A DNA stretch of 59,687 bases from Firmicutes bacterium UBA7510 (lineage in GTDB: Bacteria; Bacillota; Clostridia; Tissierellales; Sedimentibacteraceae): contig DLNM01000005.1 in the NCBI GenBank assembly GCA_002479485.1, positions 1 to 59,687 on the forward strand. The letters run 5' to 3'. Positions 42,247 to 49,616 of the stretch are shown here, one piece after another. The notes under the pieces were generated by a model. That model was not told the origin of the DNA. It saw nothing but the letters and a program-made list of their open reading frames with translations, and made no database searches. Numbering within the stretch: the stretch's first letter is position 1; each line of letters begins with the position of its first letter. A program made the translations under genes and the position numbers.

Positions 42247-43509
42247 TTAATGGATTCCTCCGCATTGACATTGATGACCTTCTTCGTGGTCGTGGTGAGA
42301 GCATCCAGCTTCTTTTGTTTCTAATTTTCCTCGAATTAATTTTTCTACAACTTCGTCAATATTTCCTTGTGGTCCTACAAATACCTTCATATCTCTTGAA
42401 ACTAAAGCATCATATGCTCCTTGCCCCATTCCTCCACATATTACAACATTAACTCCATGTTCTTTTAAAAATGGTGGTAATTTACTATGTCCATGCTCTT
42501 TTGTATCTAATGTTTGTTTATTAACAACCTTGCCGTTTTCTATATTAAATACTGTGTATTCCTGGCATTTTCCAAAATGTCCTGCCACCATATTATTTTG
42601 TGTTGCTACAGCAACTTTCATAGTATCAACTCCTTCTTTCATAGTGTGAAATGAAGATTTCACATTTTCATCTTCTATTTTTATATTTTCTATAGCCTTT
42701 GCAGCATTCTCTAAATAATTGCATGCCATACCTTCGATTTTACCTTCATCACATAATCGAGCTATATCAGCATCTAGTGGCATTTTACCTAAAACAGGTA
42801 CATTTAGCTCCTTCGCAAATTCTTCAATCTTACTATCACCGTATATTTTTATTTCTTTACCACAGTCAGGGCATTTTACATAGCTCATATTTTCAACTAT
42901 ACCAATAACTGGTATGTTCATTTTTTCTGCCATATTATACGCTTTTTTAACTATCAAAGAAACTAATCCTTGAGGAGAGGTTACAACTACAACTCCATCA
43001 AGTGGAATTGATTGAAATACTGTAAGTGTTACATCTCCAGTTCCTGGGGGCATATCAACGAACAAATAATCTAATTCACCCCAAAATACATCAGTCCAAA
43101 ATTGCTTAACAACACCTGCAATTACTGGGCCTCTCCATATTACTGGATCATCTTCATTATCAAGTAGCGCATTGATAGACATAACTTTCATGCCATTTTT
43201 TGATTCTACTGGTATTATACCAAGTGATTCATCGTTCTTAGCCTTTTCTTTAATCCCAAATACCTTTGGTATAGATGGACCTGTAATATCAGAGTCTAAA
43301 ATTCCAACTTTATATCCAAGTCTTTGCATGTGTACAGCTAGCATAGATGTTACAGATGATTTACCTACTCCACCTTTACCGCTCATAATTCCTATAACAT
43401 GCTTTATTGAGCTAAATTGATTTAAAGGTTCTATAAAATCTAGGTTCCTGCCAAGTTGAGTTGAACATTTTTCTTTGCAAGAATTACAATTATGATTACA
43501 ATTACTCAT
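42247..43509 (-). CDS. Mrp/NBP35-type iron-sulfur carrier fused to a NifX/NifB-like domain
   Basis: The 420-residue protein has an N-terminal cysteine set (C4, C8, C11, C15), the P-loop MSGKGGVGKSS (about residues 42-52), VDMPPGTGD and CPDC. It then has a linker (about 280-297), a C-terminal dinitrogenase-cofactor-type domain (from MKVAVATQ) and a His-rich tail (GCSHHDHEEGHQCQC). It should assemble or carry Fe-S clusters, as in MrpORP proteins. The linker is encoded by a hairpin repeat followed by AAGGAG and ATG 42621, so the C-terminal 124 residues might also be made separately. Start 43509 has a GGAGG SD. It lies 35 nt after the DUF134 gene. Confidence 0.88.
   Translation of the reverse strand: MSNCNHNCNSCKEKCSTQLGRNLDFIEPLNQFSSIKHVIGIMSGKGGVGKSSVTSMLAVHMQRLGYKVGILDSDITGPSIPKVFGIKEKAKNDESLGIIPVESKNGMKVMSINALLDNEDDPVIWRGPVIAGVVKQFWTDVFWGELDYLFVDMPPGTGDVTLTVFQSIPLDGVVVVTSPQGLVSLIVKKAYNMAEKMNIPVIGIVENMSYVKCPDCGKEIKIYGDSKIEEFAKELNVPVLGKMPLDADIARLCDEGKIEGMACNYLENAAKAIENIKIEDENVKSSFHTMKEGVDTMKVAVATQNNMVAGHFGKCQEYTVFNIENGKVVNKQTLDTKEHGHSKLPPFLKEHGVNVVICGGMGQGAYDALVSRDMKVFVGPQGNIDEVVEKLIRGKLETKEAGCSHHDHEEGHQCQCGGIH
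42643..42666. repeat. AGTGTGAAA hairpin repeat inside the Mrp/NifX coding region
   Basis: AGTGTGAAAT (42643-42652) pairs with ATTTCACATT (42657-42666), nine of ten positions. The same hairpin family is intergenic elsewhere (35965, 49505, 10951). Here it encodes part of the interdomain linker (VKSSFHTM). Confidence 0.8.
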
Positions 43510-43523
43510 ATTTTCCTCCATTA

Positions 43524-43538
43524 CGCCGTTTTACGGCA
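43524..43538 (-). repeat. Divergent hairpin abutting the SD of the Mrp gene
   Basis: GCCGT-TTT-ACGGC (43525-43537) precedes GTAATGGAGG. It has the position and flanks of the GCCAC family but a different stem. Confidence 0.65.
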
Positions 43539-43544
43539 TCAATT

Positions 43545-43916
43545 TTAAATGTTTTCTTGGTTGCAATGTGAGCACATACCGCCTTTTCCACATATACATC
43601 CCATATTTTTATATTTACAGCAGTTTGAATGGTGTATTAATTCATAATCTCCGCCCTCAATGCGAATGATTTTTCCATTTACAATAGCATCTGCTGTTTT
43701 ATACCTAGCTAAATTTAATATTCTTTGAAATGTTCCTCTAGAAATATTCATATTTTTCGCTGCATCATCTTGCTCTAACATATAAATATCAGACAATCTT
43801 AATGCTTCTATTTCTTCAATAAACAAAACAACTTCTTCATTGCTTTTTTCTTTCGGTAAAAAGCAATTATTTGTAGGAATAAATCCTACCTTTCTACACT
43901 TCCTTGGTCTAGGCAT
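43545..43916 (-). CDS. DUF134 helix-turn-helix protein
   Basis: The 123-residue protein begins MPRPRKCRKVGFIP and has a sigma-region-4-like helix-turn-helix (EALRLSDIYMLEQDDAAKNM, ISRGTFQRILNLAR) and a C-terminal Cys-rich stretch (CCKYKNMGCICGKGGMC) that may bind metal or a cluster. DUF134 proteins commonly sit beside Mrp/NifX-type genes, as here, and may sense Fe-S or redox state. The ATG at 43916 has an AGGAG SD. The promoter has a palindrome at its start site that could be its own operator. Confidence 0.85.
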   Translation of the reverse strand: MPRPRKCRKVGFIPTNNCFLPKEKSNEEVVLFIEEIEALRLSDIYMLEQDDAAKNMNISRGTFQRILNLARYKTADAIVNGKIIRIEGGDYELIHHSNCCKYKNMGCICGKGGMCSHCNQENI

Positions 43917-43935
43917 TGTATCACTCCTAAGTATT

Positions 43936-43982
43936 ATGTGCATATGCACATTAAATATAATCCCTTTTTATTAATTTGTCAA
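43936..43982 (-). promoter_or_regulatory. Promoter and 16-bp palindrome of the DUF134-Mrp operon
   Basis: TTGACA (43977-43982) and TATATT (43954-43959) are 17 bp apart on the minus strand. The perfect palindrome ATGTGCATATGCACAT (43936-43951) spans the expected start site. Confidence 0.7.
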
Positions 43983-44017
43983 GAGGGTTTATAAAATATA
44001 TCAAAAGTGTAAAATAA

Positions 44018-44046
44018 TTGACATTTTAGCATTTGTGGTATATATT
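44018..44046 (+). promoter_or_regulatory. Promoter of the HD-GYP gene
   Basis: TTGACA (44018-44023) and TATATT (44041-44046) are 17 bp apart. The ATG, with a GGAGG SD, follows at 44084. Confidence 0.7.
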
Positions 44047-44083
44047 TATAATGTGTATTACTACATTATAATCTGGAGGAAGT

Positions 44084-45154
44084 ATGATTTTTATTCCTAT
44101 TAATGATATTCATGAGGGTATGATTTTAGCTAAAGATGTTAAAATTTATAATCATGAAAGTAATGATGTTGATTTACTAAAAGAAGGTCTCAGACTATCA
44201 AATTCTAATATAAATAGATTAAAAAAGTTTGGAAATGTGGGACTATACATATATGACGGGAACGATAATAATGAAGAACCAATACAAATAATAGATAATG
44301 CACTAAAAACTGAAGCCATAAATGAACTTGAAAAATTGTTCTCTAGTGTCGACAAAAATCCCAAAAGAGTGGATGATAATGCTTTATATAGTGTTAATAA
44401 TGTATCTACTAAAATAGTTGATAATATATTGCATAATAAAAAGTATATGGTTAATATCATAGATTTAAAAATGTATGATGATTATACATATCACCATTCA
44501 TTAAGTGTTGCAGTTTTAGCAACAGCTATAGGGTTATCACTAGATTTGGATGATAAATCTATATATGAGCTAAGCTTATGTGCACTATTACATGATATAG
44601 GAAAAACTGAAGTTCCTCATGATTTAATTGCTAAACCTTCAAAATTAACAATGGATGAATTTAACATAATAAAAACTCACCCTATAAAAGGTGGTAAATA
44701 CATAATCAAAAATAATTTAATTACTGAAAGTATATATAATGGCATTGTATGTCACCACGAAAAGTATGATGGTACAGGGTATCCGTATGGTATTAAGGGA
44801 AAAGAAATTCCTTTATATGGGAGAATAATTGCAATTGCAGATGTTTATGATGCATTAACTTCAAGCAGACCTTATAGGAAACCAGCATCACCCTCAGAAG
44901 CTATTGAATACATAATGGGTGGAAATGAAATAATGTTTGACCCGGATATAGTTAAAGCGTTTTTAAGAAAAATTGCACCATACCCAGTTAATGATTGCGT
45001 AAAGCTAAGCAATGGAAAGATTGGTATTGTGACAAAGGTTTTTTCAGAAAATCCGCTAAGACCAGAAGTAAAAATTATTGGTGATGATGAAAAATATTAC
45101 AATCTATACGAAAACCAAAATTTATATAATATAGTAATTTTGCAATCCTTGTAA
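44084..45154 (+). CDS. HD-GYP domain protein
   Basis: The 356-residue cytoplasmic protein has an N-terminal beta-rich region (about 1-115) without a recognised sensor. It is followed by an HD-GYP domain with HDIGKTEVP, HHEKYDGTGYP and IADVYDALTSSRPYR. Such domains hydrolyse cyclic di-GMP or cyclic GMP-AMP. The conserved His and Asp metal ligands and the GYP motif are present, so it is probably active. It precedes a small zinc-ribbon gene by 38-50 nt. Confidence 0.87.
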   Translation: MIFIPINDIHEGMILAKDVKIYNHESNDVDLLKEGLRLSNSNINRLKKFGNVGLYIYDGNDNNEEPIQIIDNALKTEAINELEKLFSSVDKNPKRVDDNALYSVNNVSTKIVDNILHNKKYMVNIIDLKMYDDYTYHHSLSVAVLATAIGLSLDLDDKSIYELSLCALLHDIGKTEVPHDLIAKPSKLTMDEFNIIKTHPIKGGKYIIKNNLITESIYNGIVCHHEKYDGTGYPYGIKGKEIPLYGRIIAIADVYDALTSSRPYRKPASPSEAIEYIMGGNEIMFDPDIVKAFLRKIAPYPVNDCVKLSNGKIGIVTKVFSENPLRPEVKIIGDDEKYYNLYENQNLYNIVILQSL

Positions 45155-45204
45155 AAATAACGAAAGGACAAAAATTTTATACAGTAGGAGGCATGGACAT
45201 AAAT

Positions 45205-45423
45205 ATGAGTGAACAGATTAGTTTGTTTAGGTTATTAAAATTTGATAATGAGCCAAATGAAAATATTCCAAGTGGTATTAGCTTAGTAAAGAAACAATTA
45301 TGGTGTCCTTATTGCTCTAATATAGTAACATTCAAAAAAGATAAAAAATCAGGCGTTAAAAAATGCCCGATTTGCAATATCTCAGAAAAAGATTTTTGGG
45401 TTAAAAAGGTAAATAAATTATAG
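45205..45423 (+). CDS. Small zinc-ribbon-like protein
   Basis: The 72-residue protein carries two CxxC pairs (CPYC and CPIC, 23-24 residues apart) typical of a zinc ribbon. No family is recognised. Two starts are possible: ATG 45193, one base after the GGAGG, or ATG 45205, 13 nt after it; I use the latter because the first is too close for normal initiation. It probably shares a transcript with the HD-GYP gene, and its stop codon lies inside the terminator stem. Confidence 0.65.
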   Translation: MSEQISLFRLLKFDNEPNENIPSGISLVKKQLWCPYCSNIVTFKKDKKSGVKKCPICNISEKDFWVKKVNKL

Positions 45424-45450
45424 TAGATTATAATTTATTTACTTTTTTAT
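45409..45450. terminator. Bidirectional terminator overlapping two stop codons
   Basis: The 14-bp perfect stem GTAAATAAATTATA / TATAATTTATTTAC (45409-45422 with 45429-45442) has a 6-nt loop. T runs follow on both sides. It contains the stop codons of both convergent genes. Confidence 0.85.
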
Positions 45451-46542
45451 TTTTGACTCAATAATTTTTATTTTGTCTATTTGATAATCGTTCATATCCT
45501 TTTCTCTTAACTTTTTTTCAACATATTCTTCTATTAATGATTTAATTAAAACCATAGTCGGTACTCCTAAAATCATACCAGCTGGTCCAAATGCTGAACC
45601 TCCAACTATAACTGCACTAATTACCCAAAACGGAGATACACCAACATTATTGCTAACAATCTTAGGATCAATAAAGTTTCCATCAATTTGCCCAATTATA
45701 ATAATTATTATAAGCGCTGTTAGAGCTTTAATAGGACTTATAAAAAATGATACAACTACAACCGGCACTGCTCCTATTATAGGACCAAAGTAAGGTATTA
45801 AATTAAATAATCCGATAATACTTCCCATTAAAGGTGCATATGGAACATTAGCTATTGTAAAAGCAATAATGGTAATAACACCTACTATTAATGAATCTAA
45901 TAATTTACCCACTAAAAAATTTTTAAAAATCCTATTTGCATTTTCTGATATTTCTAAAATCATCTGCGCATTTCTTTCATTAAAGAACGCAAATACTAAT
46001 CTTTTTAACCTTGCAATTAAATCATCCTTTTCAATTAACATGTATAAGGCTAAAATAAAACTTGTTATAACAGATAGAATACTTGTTCCTATTGCAGCTA
46101 CAAAATTTATTAGATATGTTGTTATAATTTTTAACAACTCATTTATTTTATCTTTAAGTTCTGCACTAACCTCAATTATTTCTTTAGCAATTCTATCTAC
46201 ATGAGGATTGTTAATTTTATCTGCTATTTCTGTAATAATAACATTTATATCTATTTTAGAATTTGCAACAAATGAAACGACTGCCTCAGCATTAGATATT
46301 ATTTTAGGAACTAATATAGAAAATATTATTACTATAATGCTTAGCAAGCATATACAGGATAAAAATATTGCTTGAGGCCTTCTAGTTTTAAGTTTTTTGA
46401 CAATAACTCTTACCAATGAATCTAATAAGTAAGCTACAACAAATGATACAATTATTGGCTTAAATGCACTAGTAACAAAGGTTATCTTATCTGGACTAAA
46501 TATAAATATCAAAGCTAAAAATGAGATTATTATTATGGGCAT
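45439..46542 (-). CDS. AI-2E family transporter-type membrane protein
   Basis: The 367-residue protein (from the first ATG) has about seven or eight membrane helices and the family's GSIIGLFNLIPYFGPIIGAVP block. Members are linked to ion or autoinducer export; substrates are mostly unproven. The only ATG lies inside the first membrane helix and has no SD. The frame stays open upstream to an ATA codon at 46575, eight bases after a strong AGGAGG; starting there adds INKSISFLKTA, which completes a normal N-terminus. The true start is therefore probably a non-standard codon at 46575. Confidence 0.82.
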   Translation of the reverse strand: MPIIIISFLALIFIFSPDKITFVTSAFKPIIVSFVVAYLLDSLVRVIVKKLKTRRPQAIFLSCICLLSIIVIIFSILVPKIISNAEAVVSFVANSKIDINVIITEIADKINNPHVDRIAKEIIEVSAELKDKINELLKIITTYLINFVAAIGTSILSVITSFILALYMLIEKDDLIARLKRLVFAFFNERNAQMILEISENANRIFKNFLVGKLLDSLIVGVITIIAFTIANVPYAPLMGSIIGLFNLIPYFGPIIGAVPVVVVSFFISPIKALTALIIIIIIGQIDGNFIDPKIVSNNVGVSPFWVISAVIVGGSAFGPAGMILGVPTMVLIKSLIEEYVEKKLREKDMNDYQIDKIKIIESKIKK

Positions 46543-46610
46543 TGCTGTTTTTAGAAAACTTATAGATTTATTTATATTTACCGCCTCCTAATAAGCTATA
46601 TTTTTTATTT

Positions 46611-46685
46611 CTCAGGGAAATGACCATCTAATATCTTTGCCTCTCCCCGAGGAAATGACTCGCTATAATATCTTCGCTTCCCCTC
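46611..46685. repeat. Imperfect tandem direct repeat across the pyk stop codon
   Basis: Two ~37-nt copies lie at about 46611-46648 and 46647-46685 (shared blocks GGAAATGAC and AATATCTT). On the coding strand copy one encodes the C-terminal EAKIL and then stops. Copy two, downstream, would read EAKILDGHFPEK before a stop. Confidence 0.75.
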
Positions 46686-48420
46686 TATATACTACACCGT
46701 GTTTTCCGTTTACAGTTAATATTTCACCATCGTTTATAACATTCATACAATTAGCTGCACCAACTACTACTTCTTTTCCTAATTCCATAGATACAATAAA
46801 GGCATGTGATGTTAATCCGCCTTCTTCCACAATAATAGCTGAAGCTTTTTCCATATAATCTACAACATCTTTGTCAGTTGAATGCATAACAAGTATGTCC
46901 CCAGTATTAAATCTTCCTACAAGTTCGTCACAACTATAAGCCTTTACTGCTTTTGCTGTCACTGTTTCTTTCCCGCAGCCTGCCTTTTTATATAAAAGTT
47001 CACTAACAACATGAACTTTTAAAAGGTTTGTTGTTCCTGATACTCCAACAGGTACACCAGCAGTTATAATAACTAAATCTCCATTTTTTATATATCCATC
47101 TTCTAAGGCTCTATTTACAGACAACTCTACAACATCATCAGTTGTAACCATCTTATCTGTCTTAATAGGATAAACACCCCAAAATATTGATAGCTTTCTC
47201 ATAACTCTCTGTGATTCTGTTGTAGCTATAATTGGAGACTTAGGTCTAAATTTAGATATAGCTATTGCAGTATATCCTGAAGATGTTGCACTTATTATAG
47301 CTGTTGCCTGCAAATCAATACAAGTTCTGCAAGTAGCAAAGCCTATAGAATCTGTTATTGTATAATTTGAACCATTATATTTATTATTTAATATTTCTTT
47401 ATAGTCTAAAGAATCCTCTATCATAGCTGCTATTTTACTCATAGTTTTAACAGCTTCAACTGGATAACTACCAGATGCTGTTTCACCAGATAGCATTATA
47501 GAATCAGAGCCCTCAAATATAGCAGTAGCAACATCTGAAACTTCTGCTCTAGTTGGACGTGGATTTCTAATCATTGAATCTAGCATCTGTGTTGCAGTAA
47601 TAACAGGTTTTCCAGCTAAATTACATTTATAAATAAGATCTTTTTGTACTAGTGGAACTTCCTCAAGTAGTATTTCTACTCCTAAATCACCTCTAGCAAC
47701 CATGATTCCATCAGATGCATTGATAATTTCATCTATATTGTCAACACCTTCTCTATTTTCAATCTTAGAAATTATAGATATATGTTCTGCATTATTTTCT
47801 TCAAGTATACGTCTAATAGATAAAACATCACTAGCTTTTCTAATAAAAGAAGCCGCAATAAAATCTACGTCATGTTTTATACCAAATTTGATGTCATCAA
47901 TATCTTTCTGTGTTAATGCAGGTAGCTGAATTTTTGTATTTGGAACATTTACACCTTTTTTGTTTTTTATAGTACCGCTATTTTTTACTTGGCATTTTAA
48001 ATCTGTATCATTAATTTTTTCTTTTACTACTAGTTCAATAAGTCCATCATCAATTAAAATAATATCATTTACATTTAATTCATTTGAAAAATTTTCATAT
48101 GTAACACTACAGATATTTTCATTGCCAATTACATTTCTAGTAGTAATGGTAAATTCCTGACCTGCTTCAACATTTACCGCTCCATTTTCAAAATCTCTTG
48201 TCCTTATCTCAGGACCTTTTGTATCTAGCATAATAGCAATTGGTTTATTTAATTCTTCTCTAACTTTTTTAATTGTATTAATTCTAATCTCATGCTCCTC
48301 ATGTGATCCATGAGAGAAATTCAATCTAGCAACGTTTAATCCGGCTAATACTAACTCTTTAAATACCTCTTCTTTTTCAGATGCAGGTCCTATTGTACAA
48401 ACTATCTTAGTTTTTCTCAA
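46663..48420 (-). CDS. pyk: Pyruvate kinase
   Basis: Pyruvate kinase transfers phosphate from phosphoenolpyruvate to ADP in the last step of glycolysis. The 585-residue protein shows NFSHGSHEEHE, the active-site block MVARGDLGVE, and ITATQMLDSMIRNPRPTRAE. It has the extra C-terminal PEP-utiliser-like domain (EEGGLTSHA with a swivelling-type His) found in Bacillus and clostridial enzymes. The start is TTG with a GGGAGG SD, right after a palindrome. The end is affected by a tandem duplication. It is the partner of pfkA. Confidence 0.95.
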   Translation of the reverse strand: MRKTKIVCTIGPASEKEEVFKELVLAGLNVARLNFSHGSHEEHEIRINTIKKVREELNKPIAIMLDTKGPEIRTRDFENGAVNVEAGQEFTITTRNVIGNENICSVTYENFSNELNVNDIILIDDGLIELVVKEKINDTDLKCQVKNSGTIKNKKGVNVPNTKIQLPALTQKDIDDIKFGIKHDVDFIAASFIRKASDVLSIRRILEENNAEHISIISKIENREGVDNIDEIINASDGIMVARGDLGVEILLEEVPLVQKDLIYKCNLAGKPVITATQMLDSMIRNPRPTRAEVSDVATAIFEGSDSIMLSGETASGSYPVEAVKTMSKIAAMIEDSLDYKEILNNKYNGSNYTITDSIGFATCRTCIDLQATAIISATSSGYTAIAISKFRPKSPIIATTESQRVMRKLSIFWGVYPIKTDKMVTTDDVVELSVNRALEDGYIKNGDLVIITAGVPVGVSGTTNLLKVHVVSELLYKKAGCGKETVTAKAVKAYSCDELVGRFNTGDILVMHSTDKDVVDYMEKASAIIVEEGGLTSHAFIVSMELGKEVVVGAANCMNVINDGEILTVNGKHGVVYRGEAKIL

Positions 48421-48435
48421 ATTTTTTACCTCCCA

Positions 48436-48450
48436 ATTTGACAGTCAAAT
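48436..48450. repeat. Palindrome abutting the SD of pyk
   Basis: ATTTGAC-A-GTCAAAT lies one base before the GGGAGG SD. A second TTGACAGT follows at 48454-48461. It may be an operator or a small hairpin of the SD-linked class. Confidence 0.6.
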
Positions 48451-48475
48451 ATTTTGACAGTTAATATTTTAACTA

Positions 48476-49435
48476 TTATGTTGACAATATCTTTGTTAAT
48501 TCGTAAGATTCATAATCAAATGTCTTTTCAGTATTAAGCGCTTCACTTATATCAATGTCAAAAATACTTGCATCCCTAACACCAATAGCTCTTGATTTTT
48601 TGCCTTCTAATAATAACTCTACAGCCTTAGCTCCCATTTTACTACCTATAAGTCTATCGTATGATGACGGAGTACCACCTCTTTGAGTATACCCAAGTAC
48701 AGAATATTTAGTATTAATACCAGTTTTTTCAGCAATCTGAGTACTAAGAGCTTTAGCCTCTCCAGCTCCTTCAGCAAGTACAACAATACTATGCTTTTTA
48801 CCTCTTATTCTTCCCTGCATTATCTTATCACATATTTCGTCCACAGTAAAATCTACCTCTGGTACAACTACTAACTCAGCTCCACCTGCAAGCCCAGCAT
48901 ATAATGCTATATCTCCACAATTTCTTCCCATAACCTCTATTACATTAGTATTGCCATGCGAGGATGATGTATCTCGTATTTTACTTATAGACTCTAAAAC
49001 TGTTTCGAGTGCAGTAAAGAATCCCAAAGTATACTGCGTATAAGCTAAATCATTATCTATAGTACCAGGTATAGCAATAGTTGGTATAGAAGCATCTGAA
49101 AGATTTTTAGAGCCTTTAAAAGTACCATCTCCACCTATTGTTACGATTCCATCAATGCCTAAGTATTTAATATTTTTTACTGCCTTATTAAATCCACTTT
49201 CCTCAGCAAACTCTAGACATCTTGCACTTCCCAGTATTGTACCGCCACGATGAATTATATCTGCAACCGATGATAAACTCATTTCAACTGTATCATTATC
49301 TATTAATCCCTTGTATCCATTTTTTATTCCAACAATTTTAACTCCGCTATAAATTCCATATCTTACCACCGCTCTTATAGCCGCATTCATTCCTGGTGCA
49401 TCTCCACCACTTGTTAAAACTCCAATTGTTCTCAT
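48476..49435 (-). CDS. pfkA: 6-phosphofructokinase
   Basis: The 319-residue ATP-dependent phosphofructokinase makes fructose 1,6-bisphosphate. Motifs: LTSGGDAPGMNAAIRAVVR (ATP site), GGDGTFKGS, the catalytic PGTIDND and the effector-site region. Length is standard. The ATG at 49435 has a GGAGG SD; an in-frame ATG at 49447 lies in the SD and one at 49489 lies upstream of the hairpins. It lies 55 nt before pyk and 181 nt after dnaE. Confidence 0.96.
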   Translation of the reverse strand: MRTIGVLTSGGDAPGMNAAIRAVVRYGIYSGVKIVGIKNGYKGLIDNDTVEMSLSSVADIIHRGGTILGSARCLEFAEESGFNKAVKNIKYLGIDGIVTIGGDGTFKGSKNLSDASIPTIAIPGTIDNDLAYTQYTLGFFTALETVLESISKIRDTSSSHGNTNVIEVMGRNCGDIALYAGLAGGAELVVVPEVDFTVDEICDKIMQGRIRGKKHSIVVLAEGAGEAKALSTQIAEKTGINTKYSVLGYTQRGGTPSSYDRLIGSKMGAKAVELLLEGKKSRAIGVRDASIFDIDISEALNTEKTFDYESYELTKILST

Positions 49436-49448
49436 TTTAACCTCCATT

Positions 49449-49587
49449 ATGCCACATAGTGGCATCATAAATAAATAATGAAAAATCACCTTTTTGATTT
49501 TTCCATAGTGTGAAGTGTTTTTTTCACACTATCACCTACTTTATTATAAATAGTGCAAAATGCACTACAAAGTGAACTTCACACTTT
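49449..49587 (-). repeat. Train of five hairpins in the pfkA leader
   Basis: From the gene outward: ATGCCAC-ATA-GTGGCAT (49449-49465), GAAAAATCA / TGATTTTTC (49480-49503), ATAGTGTGAA / TTCACACTAT (49505-49532), TAGTGCA-AAA-TGCACTA (49551-49567) and AAAGTG / CACTTT (49569-49587, which also contains GTGAA-C-TTCAC). The first runs straight into ATGGAGG, the SD of pfkA. This fills nearly the whole 181-nt gap to dnaE. Confidence 0.88.
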
Positions 49588-49616
49588 TTTCACGTTGTGT
49601 TACTTGTTACTAACTA

